DNA of 51,891 nt from Candidatus Magnetominusculus sp. LBB02 (GTDB lineage Bacteria > Nitrospirota > Thermodesulfovibrionia > Thermodesulfovibrionales > Magnetobacteriaceae): assembly GCA_022321325.1 (NCBI GenBank), contig JAKOEO010000016.1:1-51891 (forward strand), given 5' to 3'. The translations under genes were made by a program, and so were the position numbers. Shown here piece after piece: positions 1 through 8,583 of the stretch; the stretch's first letter is position 1, and every line of letters begins with the position of its first letter. Under the pieces are notes generated by a model that saw only the letters and a program-made list of their open reading frames with translations, did no database searches and was not told the DNA's origin.

Positions 1-55
1 GGTGTTGACCGCATTGTCAATAAACGCCAACTCCCCCTGTCTTATGTCTTTAGAG
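1..55. repeat. 55-base exact copy of 4153-4207 at the window edge
   Basis: Bases 1-55 are identical to 4153-4207, which lies inside the efflux adaptor gene; the match stops at base 56 (t here, g at 4208). The open frame of the phosphoesterase fragment that follows starts just past the junction (a stop lies at 51-53). A 55-base overlap equals a common de Bruijn k-mer length, so this is more likely a contig end or graph junction than a biological duplication. The repeat may extend to the left of the window. Confidence 0.9.
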
Positions 56-56
56 T

Positions 57-662
57 ATCAGACATGCCGATAAGTTCTTCGATTCATTAATTAATAGATC
101 AAAAACGCCGGTAGATGTTTTCGACGCAGTTGTTGATGAGGCGCAGTTAAAGAATACAGATTATATAGAAATGAAAAACCGACCACGGATAACGATAGGC
201 GAGGTGCGGGATAAATACGCCGCTTTATATGACAATTGGCTCAAACATACTTCGCCGCATGAGACATACTTGTCAGTTATCGCGGAGACCAGCATATCGC
301 GCGGTTTAGGCGAAAGCGCAGAGTACATTGCAGAAAAAGAAGGCAGGCAAACGGTTATATTCGGGCATTCGCACATCCCGGAGCTAAGCCGCATCAACCT
401 CAACAAGTCTGTCTATGCTAATACCGGCACTTGGTGCAAGAAGACCTTCAGCGAGGATTACTACATTGCCTACCCGTATAATCTTGTCATCACCGAGGAG
501 ACAGAAGATAAATATATCGTCAAACTGTGCTGCTGGAAATCGAAAGAGGAAAAAGATGACAATAAAATCTTTGTAGAGCAATGCCTGCAATTCGATGCCA
601 GCCGCTCAATCTTTGTCGAATGCAAGGATGATCACATGGCTCAATCTACAATGCCTAAGTAA
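57..662 (+). CDS. Metallophosphoesterase, C-terminal part (5' truncated)
   Basis: The frame is open from base 54 and contains no convincing start; the ATG at 171 is probably internal because the codons before it (57-170) also read as ordinary protein. The segment VIFGHSHIPEL followed by VYANTGTW matches the C-terminal metal-binding GHTH-type motif and the following strand of calcineurin-like phosphoesterases (families such as UDP-2,3-diacylglucosamine hydrolase relatives). The N-terminal DxH and GNHD metal motifs are missing, so what is visible could not be an active enzyme alone. The truncation falls exactly at the end of the 55-base repeat, which points to an assembly break rather than a natural pseudogene. 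It converges on the RND gene, 8 bases away. The substrate cannot be told. Confidence 0.7.
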   Translation: MRHADKFFDSLINRSKTPVDVFDAVVDEAQLKNTDYIEMKNRPRITIGEVRDKYAALYDNWLKHTSPHETYLSVIAETSISRGLGESAEYIAEKEGRQTVIFGHSHIPELSRINLNKSVYANTGTWCKKTFSEDYYIAYPYNLVITEETEDKYIVKLCCWKSKEEKDDNKIFVEQCLQFDASRSIFVECKDDHMAQSTMPK

Positions 663-670
663 ACAGATGA

Positions 671-3600
671 TTAGATTAGCTCTGTACTGGACTTGCCGCC
701 AGTCAGCCATTTGTTGAGCTTGTCCATGTAGATATAAAACACGGGCGTTACGTAGAGAGTCATCATCTGCGAAAATACCAGGCCGCCCACTACCGCTATC
801 CCAAGGGGCTGCCGGGCGTCCCCACCCGCGCCGTAGCCTAGCGCTATTGGAATCGTCCCAAACAGCGCCGCCATTGTCGTCATCATTATTGGGCGAAACC
901 GTACAATACTGGCGTTGTATATGGACTCTTCCGTGTCCATCCCCTTATCACGCTCAAGCTCAAGGGCAAAGTCCACCATCATTATGCCGTTTTTCTTCAC
1001 TATCCCTATCAACATAATAACGCCGACAAACGAGTACATGTTCAACTCCATATGAAACAACATCAGCGTTATCATAGCCCCAAACCCCGCCAGTGGCAGC
1101 GACGTAAGTATGGTTATCGGATGTATAAAACTTTCATACAATATGGCAAGCACCATGTAGATTATCAGTATCGTTATGACCATCAAAGGCAGCATACTGG
1201 ACATTGAGTCCTGAAATGCCTGCGCAGCGCCCTGAAACGTGCCGGAAAGGGTTACTGGAAGCTCTTCACGGGCGATTTCATCTATCGCAGAGACGGCGTC
1301 GCCTATTGAGACACCCTCCATCAAATTAAACGATACCGTGGTTGATGGCATCATCCCCGTGTGATTAACCGTCAGCGCCCCGGATGTCTCGCTAATTTTG
1401 GCCACCGTACTTAGAGGCACAAGCCTGCCGTCTTTGTCAGAGCGTATGTATAACTTGGACAGTAGATCAGGCTGCGACCGAAACTGCGGCTCAACCTGAA
1501 GGATTACATAGTACTGCTCTATTGTCGAAAATATCGTCGAGGCATACTGGCCGCCGTACGCAGTGCCAAGCGCTGTCTGTATCTGGCTTACCGTGAGGCC
1601 AAGCGCCGCGGCCTTGTCCCTGTCTATCTCTACGTTTACCCACGGGGCGTTTGTCTGTAAATCGTTATTGACGCCTACGAGGCCGGGAATTTTGCTCATC
1701 TTTGCCGTCATTATCGGGCCGTATTTATAGAGGTCCTGTGTGTTGGTTGACCGCAGCGTATATTGGTACATGGCGTTGGTACGCGCCGCGCCGATTTGTA
1801 TAGGCGGCGGGTTTTGCATAAACGTAAATATGCCCGGCACCGAGTTAATCTTTGGCCACAGGGACATTACCATGCCGTCTGCAGAGAGCATTCGTTTTGA
1901 CTTTTCCTCAAGCATTACAAACATTATCCCCTTGTTTGAAACGCCGAATATTCCAACGGCAGACATCAGGGCAACTACCCCCGGTTCTTTCTCCACAACT
2001 GCGGCTACCTTCCTTTGGTTGCTTAACATCTCCTCAAATGAATAACTCTCTGGCCCGACCGTTATTCCCATTAGTATGTTGGAGTCCTGATTCGGTAGAA
2101 ATCCCTTGTGAATCTTCACAAATAAATAACCGGTTACAGCCAATACCGCCGCCATAATAATAAGCATCAGATACTTATGCCGCAGGACAACCTTCAATGT
2201 CCTCTTATAGAAGCCGAGCATCGCGTTAAACACCCACTCAGAGACCGCCAGAAACCCCCTTCCTCCAGCTTCCGTTTTGGAATGAGAAAGAATACGGCTG
2301 CACATCATCGGCGAAAGCGTCAGCGATATAAAGCCAGATATCAATATCGCAACCGCAATGGTAACAGAAAACTCCCTGAAAAGCCTGCCTATCAGCCCGG
2401 ACATAAACAGCAGCGGTATGAATACCACCACCAGAGACAGCGTCATAGAAAGAATCGTAAAATTAATCTCTCCTGAGCCTTTGAACGATGCCTCGCGCGC
2501 AGACATACCCATCTCCATATGCCTGTATATGTTTTCGAGCATTACAACGGCGTCATCAACAACAAAGCCAACCGCCAGCACCAGGGCCATCATAGAGAGG
2601 TTGTCAAGGCTGTAGCCCAGTATATACATCACCGCAAATGTCCCTATCAGCGAAAGCGGTATCGCTATGGCCGGTATTACGGTTGACGTCCACGAACGGA
2701 GGAATACGAATATTATGAAGATTACCAGTAAGATTGTCACAATCAGCGTGTTTCTCACGTCGTCAATGCACTTGTGTATGTAGTCGGCGTCGGCATGGAG
2801 CAGATAGATACTCAACGCCTGAGGAAGCTGCGGCCTTAGCGCCGCCATCAGGCGTATCACATTTTCCGAGATCTGAACCGTATTAGAGCCGGGTACCCTG
2901 CGCACCGCTATTACGACGGATTCTATGGTCTGCCCGCCAATGTGCGCGTTAATGGCGATTTTGTCGTTCACCACGCTGTCATAGGTACTTCCTATGTCTT
3001 TTATTCTCACGGGATAGCCGTTTTGATAGGCGACGATAAGCGGCTCGTAGTCCTTTGCCTTGTAGAGCTGCCCTTCGCTTCTTATTGTGTATTGCTTGTG
3101 CTTGTTGGCGTCTAATATGCCTGTTGGTTTAATGGTGTTGCCCTGGCTTATGGCCGTGGCAACCTGGTCAATGCCTATGCCCTTAGAGGCGAGGGAGTCG
3201 GGGTTTACCATTATTCTGACCGCGTACTTTGTGCCATAGACCTCGACCTTGGCAACATCGCTGAGCATGGAGATCTGCTGGCCGATGATTGTATTGGCGT
3301 AGTCGTAGAGCTGTGCCTCTGTCATTGTGGCTGAGTATATGGCGTAGTACATGATGGGGTTGTCTGACGGGTTATACTTACTGTAAGTGGGTGGTGTGGG
3401 CATCTGCGGCAGCAGCCCCTGCACCGCGTTTATCTGCGTGTTAACGTCCTGTGCGGCAGCGTCTATGTTTCTGTTGAGATCAAACTGGATAGTGATAGTG
3501 GTTGAGCCTGCGTTTGATGTGGAGGTCATAGAGTTTATGCCCTGAATCTGGGAAAACGACTTCTCAAGCGGAGTTGCCACAGTTGCCGCCATAGTGTCGG

Positions 3601-3787
3601 CGGTTGCCCCCGGGTAGTTGGCCGTAATGTTAATTGTTGGATAGGCAACGCTTGGCAAATTGCTGATGGGCAGCTTATCATAGCTGACAAGACCAAAGAG
3701 CAATAACCCCGCCATGACAATCGTCGTCATGACTGGACGCCTTATCCAGATGGCTGAAAGATTGGAGGCGCTTGCAGGCGTGGTCAT
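671..3787 (-). CDS. RND-family multidrug efflux permease (AcrB/MdtB-like)
   Basis: The 1038-residue protein has the usual length for the inner-membrane proton-driven pump of tripartite efflux systems. It starts with a typical cytoplasmic lead-in and TM1 (IWIRRPVMTTIVMAGLLLFG) followed by the periplasmic porter segment with the family motif LPSVAYPTINITANYPGA. TM4 carries the paired acidic residues of the proton relay (GFVVDDAVVMLENI). Two repeated halves of TM bundle plus porter domain can be followed to the C-terminal end. Its ATG overlaps the end of the adaptor gene by 4 bases, and the TolC-like gene lies just before that, so all three parts of an envelope-spanning pump are co-transcribed. 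It resembles the MdtB/MdtC/MuxB subgroup, but only one pump gene is present, so a homotrimer is likely. Substrate unknown. Confidence 0.95.
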   Translation of the reverse strand: MTTPASASNLSAIWIRRPVMTTIVMAGLLLFGLVSYDKLPISNLPSVAYPTINITANYPGATADTMAATVATPLEKSFSQIQGINSMTSTSNAGSTTITIQFDLNRNIDAAAQDVNTQINAVQGLLPQMPTPPTYSKYNPSDNPIMYYAIYSATMTEAQLYDYANTIIGQQISMLSDVAKVEVYGTKYAVRIMVNPDSLASKGIGIDQVATAISQGNTIKPTGILDANKHKQYTIRSEGQLYKAKDYEPLIVAYQNGYPVRIKDIGSTYDSVVNDKIAINAHIGGQTIESVVIAVRRVPGSNTVQISENVIRLMAALRPQLPQALSIYLLHADADYIHKCIDDVRNTLIVTILLVIFIIFVFLRSWTSTVIPAIAIPLSLIGTFAVMYILGYSLDNLSMMALVLAVGFVVDDAVVMLENIYRHMEMGMSAREASFKGSGEINFTILSMTLSLVVVFIPLLFMSGLIGRLFREFSVTIAVAILISGFISLTLSPMMCSRILSHSKTEAGGRGFLAVSEWVFNAMLGFYKRTLKVVLRHKYLMLIIMAAVLAVTGYLFVKIHKGFLPNQDSNILMGITVGPESYSFEEMLSNQRKVAAVVEKEPGVVALMSAVGIFGVSNKGIMFVMLEEKSKRMLSADGMVMSLWPKINSVPGIFTFMQNPPPIQIGAARTNAMYQYTLRSTNTQDLYKYGPIMTAKMSKIPGLVGVNNDLQTNAPWVNVEIDRDKAAALGLTVSQIQTALGTAYGGQYASTIFSTIEQYYVILQVEPQFRSQPDLLSKLYIRSDKDGRLVPLSTVAKISETSGALTVNHTGMMPSTTVSFNLMEGVSIGDAVSAIDEIAREELPVTLSGTFQGAAQAFQDSMSSMLPLMVITILIIYMVLAILYESFIHPITILTSLPLAGFGAMITLMLFHMELNMYSFVGVIMLIGIVKKNGIMMVDFALELERDKGMDTEESIYNASIVRFRPIMMTTMAALFGTIPIALGYGAGGDARQPLGIAVVGGLVFSQMMTLYVTPVFYIYMDKLNKWLTGGKSSTELI

Positions 3788-4914
3788 TTCTTTTCTTGCG
3801 GCATGGCCTTTGGCGCTGTGGCGTTATCAGAACTCTTTGCCATAACCTTAAAGCCCGGCTTGAGCTTCAACTGCCCGTCAGTAACCACTGTCTCACCGGC
3901 GCTTACGCCGCTTTCTATAACCAGGTCATCACCCGCTTCTCGTGAGACTTTAACAACGCGGGTCTCCACGGTCTGATCATTTTTGACAACAAAGACATAC
4001 TGCCCCTGCTGGCTCACCTGTACGGCGCTTGACGGCACTACAACGGCATCCTGGTCCTGTGAGAGCGTCATCACTGTATTGACAAACTGACCTGGCCACA
4101 GGTACTTGTCCTTATTGTCAAAGACCGCCTTTAGCTTAATCATGCCCGTCTGGGTGTTGACCGCATTGTCAATAAACGCCAACTCCCCCTGTCTTATGTC
4201 TTTAGAGGAGCCTGGCGGATAGGCCGATACCTTTAACTTTTCATGTTCACTGTATTTTTTGATATTTGGCAGGTCTTTCTCCGGCACTGAAAATGTCACA
4301 TATACCGGGGCAATCTGATTGAGGACGACGAGTTTTGTGTCATTTGTCTTCAGAGACGTACCCGCATTTGTCAGGAATGTGCCGGCCCTGCCGTCAATCT
4401 CTGCGTGTATTGAGCAGTATTGGAGTTTCAGCTTTGCGCTTTGGAGCTGCGCCGCATCATTTTTCACCTTTTCGGCCTGAGTGGATGCGAGGGTTTGATT
4501 TTGCTCTGCGGTGTTTTTATCTACCGCACCCTTTTCCACAAGAAAGTTATATCTTTTGGCCTGTGCCTCGTAAAACTCCAACTGCTTCTTATCCTGCAGG
4601 ACTGCGGCCTCGGCCTGTCTGACAGTCTCGGCAAAGGGGCGCGGGTCTATGGTAAAGAGCAGCTGGCCTTTCTTAACGTCCTCGCCCTCTTTGAAATGTA
4701 CGCCTTGAAGTACGCCGTCAATCTGCGAAAGCACCGTAACTGTAAGATATGGCTCGACATTGCCAACTGCCTTTATCTCGATGGGGACGGTCTTTTTCTC
4801 GACGACCGCCGTCAGTACCGGCACCACAGGGGCCTTAAACTCAGGGGGTTTCCCGCCGCATCCAGCCAAGGCTGCCATGATTATAAATGCGACTGCGTGC
4901 AATTGTCTTTTCAT
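3784..4914 (-). CDS. Efflux periplasmic adaptor lipoprotein (HlyD/AcrA family)
   Basis: A 376-residue membrane fusion protein that would link the RND pump to the outer-membrane channel. The N-terminus is a lipoprotein signal with lipobox LAGC (Cys19), so the mature protein should be anchored in a membrane by lipid. The order of parts is barrel-sandwich lipoyl strand (residues about 60-95), a long alpha-helical coiled-coil hairpin rich in K, E, Q and A (about 100-165), the second lipoyl half (SIHAEIDGRAGT), and beta-barrel and membrane-proximal domains to the C-terminus. An AGGAG sequence precedes the ATG. It overlaps the pump gene by 4 bases and follows the tolC-like gene by 21 bases. Bases 4153-4207 of this gene reappear at the left edge of the window. 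Confidence 0.93.
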   Translation of the reverse strand: MKRQLHAVAFIIMAALAGCGGKPPEFKAPVVPVLTAVVEKKTVPIEIKAVGNVEPYLTVTVLSQIDGVLQGVHFKEGEDVKKGQLLFTIDPRPFAETVRQAEAAVLQDKKQLEFYEAQAKRYNFLVEKGAVDKNTAEQNQTLASTQAEKVKNDAAQLQSAKLKLQYCSIHAEIDGRAGTFLTNAGTSLKTNDTKLVVLNQIAPVYVTFSVPEKDLPNIKKYSEHEKLKVSAYPPGSSKDIRQGELAFIDNAVNTQTGMIKLKAVFDNKDKYLWPGQFVNTVMTLSQDQDAVVVPSSAVQVSQQGQYVFVVKNDQTVETRVVKVSREAGDDLVIESGVSAGETVVTDGQLKLKPGFKVMAKSSDNATAPKAMPQEKK

Positions 4915-4935
4915 TATCTGCTCCTCGATGTTGAT

Positions 4936-6258
4936 TTATCTCTTGCCCATTGCCCACAATATCGCGGACTGGGCAATCTTATAATTATAGAGCGCGTTTA
5001 TATGCGAGAGTTTTGCGGCCTTATACTGCACGATGGCGTCCGTATAGTCAACAGGGCTGGCAAGGCCGGACTCGTACTTCAATGTTACGATGTCCAGGTT
5101 CTCTTTTGCGAGTTTCACCTGAAGCTCCGATGCAGGGATGACTTCCTCGGCGAGTTTCAGGTTGAGATAGGACTGCTTAACGCCGCTAAATATGGACAGC
5201 CTCAGGGACTGAATCTTCGACTCGGCTGCGTCCTTATTGGCACGCGCCTCGGCAGTCTTGTATTTTGTGTTATAGCCGGAGAAAATATTCCACTTCATTA
5301 CCACGCCCGCCACCCAGCCGTTATTAAGAGGAAAGCGCCCGTCGTCAAAGTTATACGAGGCCGTGCCGCTGATAACCGGCAGGTAGTCCTTCTTAGCGTA
5401 GTCAATGCTGGCCTCTGCCGCGTCCTTTGCCGCCACTGCCGCCATCAGATCCGGCCTGTTGTCGTAGGCGCTTTGCAGCGCTTCTTCAAATTTAACTCCC
5501 AGCGGCTCTGCTGTCATGTTTTCGTCAATTTTAAATGAGGCGGTATCAATAATTCCCATCGAGGCGGTAAGATTGTCCCATGCCACGGCAAGGGCGTTTT
5601 CAGAGGTCATAAGGGAAATCCTTGCGCCGCTAAGGTTGACCTCGGCCTGAGTTACGTCGTAGCGGGCCTTTGTGCCTGCCTTGAAGAAATCCTTTGCCCG
5701 TTCAAGTTGCAGCTCATATTTTGTGACCGTCTCGTTGTCAACATCACGCGCCCTCATGGCCTTAATGACGCCGTAGTAGGCGCTTTTGACGTTCAGGGCG
5801 GTGGTGTTCGCCTGCCCCTCATAATCCTTTTTAGAGGCAATGAGGTAGAAGTTTCTCATCTTTACGTTTGTCAGGGTCTTGCCAAAGTCAAAGAGCGTCT
5901 GCGTAAGTTGGGCGCTGCTGTTGAAATCATCCTTGTTGATAATTGTCGAATAAGCATTCGCGTGGTATCTATTGACAACCTGATAACGGCCAAAGCCGCC
6001 CTGTAAATCAATGGATGGATAGAGAGCGGATTTCGCCTGGCCTTCCTGTGCCTCGCTTACGTGAGTTTGATAGAGATAATACATCAGATTTGGCTGCTGC
6101 TTTAAGGCGATATCAATGCAGTTATCCAGCGTAAGATACTCGCCCTCTGTGACTACCCTATCCTCGGCTGACACGACAGAAGCGCTTAGTAAAACCAACA
6201 CTAATACTGCAACTGCCGCTATGTTATACTTTTTGATGATTGTCCAAACCCTGCTCAT
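4936..6258 (-). CDS. TolC-family outer-membrane efflux channel
   Basis: A 440-residue outer-membrane factor forming the exit duct of the pump encoded downstream. I place the start at the ATG at 6258 (MSRVWTIIKKYNIAAVAVLV) because it has an AGGGGG ribosome site and gives a normal signal peptide ending near VVSAED; the frame is open 33 codons further upstream but without these signals and across the promoter. The mature part shows the two-fold TolC repeat: LTLDNCIDIALKQQPNL, then long amphipathic helices with A, Q, K and E, and a second copy starting near FEEALQSAYDNRPDL. The length is usual for the family. First gene of the three-gene efflux operon. Confidence 0.93.
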   Translation of the reverse strand: MSRVWTIIKKYNIAAVAVLVLVLLSASVVSAEDRVVTEGEYLTLDNCIDIALKQQPNLMYYLYQTHVSEAQEGQAKSALYPSIDLQGGFGRYQVVNRYHANAYSTIINKDDFNSSAQLTQTLFDFGKTLTNVKMRNFYLIASKKDYEGQANTTALNVKSAYYGVIKAMRARDVDNETVTKYELQLERAKDFFKAGTKARYDVTQAEVNLSGARISLMTSENALAVAWDNLTASMGIIDTASFKIDENMTAEPLGVKFEEALQSAYDNRPDLMAAVAAKDAAEASIDYAKKDYLPVISGTASYNFDDGRFPLNNGWVAGVVMKWNIFSGYNTKYKTAEARANKDAAESKIQSLRLSIFSGVKQSYLNLKLAEEVIPASELQVKLAKENLDIVTLKYESGLASPVDYTDAIVQYKAAKLSHINALYNYKIAQSAILWAMGKR

Positions 6259-6287
6259 GCTGCCCCCTGAGTTATGCTCAAAGGAAT

Positions 6288-6315
6288 GATATATTAGTTT
6301 GCGTATAAATGTCAA
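6288..6315 (-). promoter_or_regulatory. Sigma70-like promoter of the tolC-adaptor-RND operon
   Basis: On the minus strand a perfect TTGACA (6315-6310) is followed after 16 bases by TATATC (6293-6288), 29 bases before the ATG at 6258. It lies in the gap between the DsbC-like gene and the TolC gene, so the efflux genes can be transcribed separately from the genes upstream. Confidence 0.5.
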
Positions 6316-6346
6316 TTGTCGGGGGGCGGCCGCTGCGTTGCAGCTG

Positions 6347-7138
6347 TCACTTATCAATGAGGCGGATGAGTTCTTCGGCAGGCATAGCGCCTCTTATCAA
6401 TACGCCGTCAGGGAAGACTACTGCCGGAGTTCCGGTAAGGCCAAGCCCTTCAGCTATTTTGATATTATCCTCGACGGCCTTAGAGGGACAGGAAGGCTCA
6501 GGCAGCGGTTTTTTGTCAAACGCATCGTCAAGGCTCTGGAGCGACTTTGTGCACATTATGGACTTAGACTTTTTAGTGGCGTCGGGATGCAGCTTCGCAA
6601 TAGGAAACAGGATGATATTGAAGGCGATGTCTTTTCTCTGGGAAACCACCTTCTTTATTTCTTCGTGAAATTTTTTACAGAATGGGCAGTCAGGGTCTGT
6701 AAAGACAATCAGCTTGTATTTGGCCGTTTTCTCGCCAAGATAAAGGGCGTCTTTAGTGGAAATGGATGAATAATCTACCTTGTTTAGTTCCATGTTTCGC
6801 TTTGTGGTCAGGTCTTCTTTTGTCTTCAGCTTGACCAGCTTTCCTATGAGGACATTGCCCTTGGAGAAATCCATATAGAGAATCCCTCTTTCCCCTTTTG
6901 GTTCGTTTTTTGGCCTGACGACAATCTCCCACAGGCCTTTAGAGGCGGAGACATCAACGCTCTCAACGGCAAGATTGGAGTTAAGCTCACTGAGAATTGT
7001 AGCGGCTTCCTGTTTGTCGAGTTTATGGCAGGATGCGCAGTTAGTGTCGCAGCCATTCATAGCGGCAGCGTTATGAGGGGCAAGCAACACCGCCATTGCG
7101 GCAGCGATTACCAAGCTGACAGCCGTTAACTTCCTCAT
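6347..7138 (-). CDS. DsbC-like periplasmic thiol-disulfide protein with an N-terminal CxxCH motif
   Basis: A 263-residue protein with a cleavable signal peptide (residues about 1-26). The C-terminal half is a thioredoxin fold: strand YKLIVFTDPD, active site CPFC (151-154), and the cis-proline loop GLTGTPAVVFPDG. The N-terminal half resembles the DsbC/DsbG dimerisation region. Just after the signal peptide there is a cluster CDTNCASCH (30-38) in which CASCH fits a c-type haem attachment motif; I recall similar Cys clusters in DsbC relatives of anaerobic delta-group bacteria, so it may be a redox site rather than haem. Likely role: disulfide isomerase or reductase for periplasmic proteins, perhaps for cytochrome maturation. 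It sits between the NtrC-type regulator and the efflux operon on the same strand. Confidence 0.85.
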   Translation of the reverse strand: MRKLTAVSLVIAAAMAVLLAPHNAAAMNGCDTNCASCHKLDKQEAATILSELNSNLAVESVDVSASKGLWEIVVRPKNEPKGERGILYMDFSKGNVLIGKLVKLKTKEDLTTKRNMELNKVDYSSISTKDALYLGEKTAKYKLIVFTDPDCPFCKKFHEEIKKVVSQRKDIAFNIILFPIAKLHPDATKKSKSIMCTKSLQSLDDAFDKKPLPEPSCPSKAVEDNIKIAEGLGLTGTPAVVFPDGVLIRGAMPAEELIRLIDK

Positions 7139-7182
7139 ATATATAATAATATCACAAAAGCCGACGTGCCGTCAATCATTAT

Positions 7183-8583
7183 TTATAAATCGCCATGTGC
7201 GGCGTCTTTCGGCGGGCGCGTGCCGGTGGGGATGTTTATTCCGAATTTCTCAAGCCTGTACCAGAAGGTCTTATAGCTCATGCCAAGCAGGCGGGCTGCC
7301 TTTGCCGCTACGTTATTGGCCTTTTGCATGGCCTGCTTCAGAAGCTGTTTCTCAAGTTCTTCAAAGACAATGCCCTCGTCGGGGATTTCTATGTCCATAA
7401 TGCCGCATGAGACGGGCTGCTTCAATTCGCTCTTAATATCGTCAAGGCTTATGACTGTCGTGTCTGCCATCAGCACTGCCCTCTCTATTACCGCCCCAAG
7501 CTGGCGAATGTTTCCCGGCCAATGGAAGTCTGACAATAATTTCAGCGCCCTGCCGTCTATGCCGGAGATTTGTTTTTCAAACTCCGCGTTATACTTAGAG
7601 ATGAAGAAATTTACAAGCAGCGCGATGTCCTCCCGCCTTTCTGTCAATGGCGGCAGCGTTACCGTTACCACCTTCAGCCGGTAGTATAGGTCTTCTCTGA
7701 ATTTTCCCTTTTCGATTTCCTTCTCAAGGTCTTTGTTTGTGGCGGCTATTAGTCTGACATTAATCTTTATTGTGTCCTTGCCGCCAAGTCTGCGGACTTC
7801 TTTGTCCTGAAGGACGCGCAAGAGCTTTGCCTGGGTCAGCAGCGGCAGGTCGCCGATCTCATCGAGAAAAAGCGTGCCGCCCTCGGAAGATTCAATCAGC
7901 CCCGCTTTTCTCTGAGACGCCCCCGTAAACGCCCCCGCCTCATATCCAAAGAGTTCGCTCTCGATGAGATTGTCAGGAATGGCGGCGCAGTTAATTGGCG
8001 TAAAGGGCGCGTTTTTGCGAGGGCTGTTATAGTGGACGGCGCGGGCGATGAGTTCCTTGCCGGTGCCGCTTTCGCCGTATATTAACACAGTGACGGGTGT
8101 GGCGGTTATCTTTCTTACAACATCAATTACCTCGGTCATCTTTTTTGACCGGCCAATTATGCCGTCCATGTTGAATTTACTAAACAGTTCGTTATGAAGC
8201 CGGATGTTTTCCTTCAGAAGCGCCATTCTTTCAGCGGCCTTGGCAACCACATGTATGATAACGTCCTTTTCGAGCGGCTTTATGAGATAGTCAAAGGCGC
8301 CCTTTTTCATTGCCTCAACAGCGCTGTTAATTGTCCCATAGGCGGTAATGACAACAACGGCGGGACGCGACGGCACATCCGGCAGATGCTCAAGCATCTG
8401 AATGCCCGTCATGCCGGCCATGTTAAGATCAGTGAGGACCACGTCGGCGTCTTGTTCGCCGATTATCTTTAACCCTTCCTCGGCGCTCTCTGCCGTGTAT
8501 ACCTCATAACCCTCGTCCATAAGTATGGCCTTTAAGATTCCACGCTGCAACGGTTCGTCGTCTATTACAATAACTACTGCCAT
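7183..8583 (-). CDS. NtrC-family sigma54-dependent response regulator
   Basis: A 466-residue activator with three parts. The receiver (about 1-120) has the acidic pair VIDDE and phospho-acceptor Asp52 (VLTDLNM). The AAA+ sigma54-interaction domain (about 140-370) shows Walker A GESGTGKE (170-177), the GAFTGA loop that touches sigma54 (217-222), and Walker B FLDEIGD (239-245). A Fis-type HTH is near the C-terminus (NVAAKAARLLGMSYKTFWYRL). The gene overlaps the upstream kinase gene by 10 bases, so the two form a cognate pair. It should activate -24/-12 promoters; I did not find a convincing one in the window, so its targets are unknown. The efflux operon and the divergent binding-protein gene are natural candidates. 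Confidence 0.95.
   Translation of the reverse strand: MAVVIVIDDEPLQRGILKAILMDEGYEVYTAESAEEGLKIIGEQDADVVLTDLNMAGMTGIQMLEHLPDVPSRPAVVVITAYGTINSAVEAMKKGAFDYLIKPLEKDVIIHVVAKAAERMALLKENIRLHNELFSKFNMDGIIGRSKKMTEVIDVVRKITATPVTVLIYGESGTGKELIARAVHYNSPRKNAPFTPINCAAIPDNLIESELFGYEAGAFTGASQRKAGLIESSEGGTLFLDEIGDLPLLTQAKLLRVLQDKEVRRLGGKDTIKINVRLIAATNKDLEKEIEKGKFREDLYYRLKVVTVTLPPLTERREDIALLVNFFISKYNAEFEKQISGIDGRALKLLSDFHWPGNIRQLGAVIERAVLMADTTVISLDDIKSELKQPVSCGIMDIEIPDEGIVFEELEKQLLKQAMQKANNVAAKAARLLGMSYKTFWYRLEKFGINIPTGTRPPKDAAHGDL

Noticed and set aside
4420-5538. Long plus-strand frame (372 codons) opposite the adaptor and TolC genes
   Set aside because: It runs antisense across two well-supported genes, has odd composition (many Cys, Leu, Arg) and no ribosome site; it is a shadow of their codon bias.
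6259-6357. Longer TolC start at 6357
   Set aside because: The additional 33 residues cross the promoter, overlap the DsbC-like gene and would bury the signal peptide.
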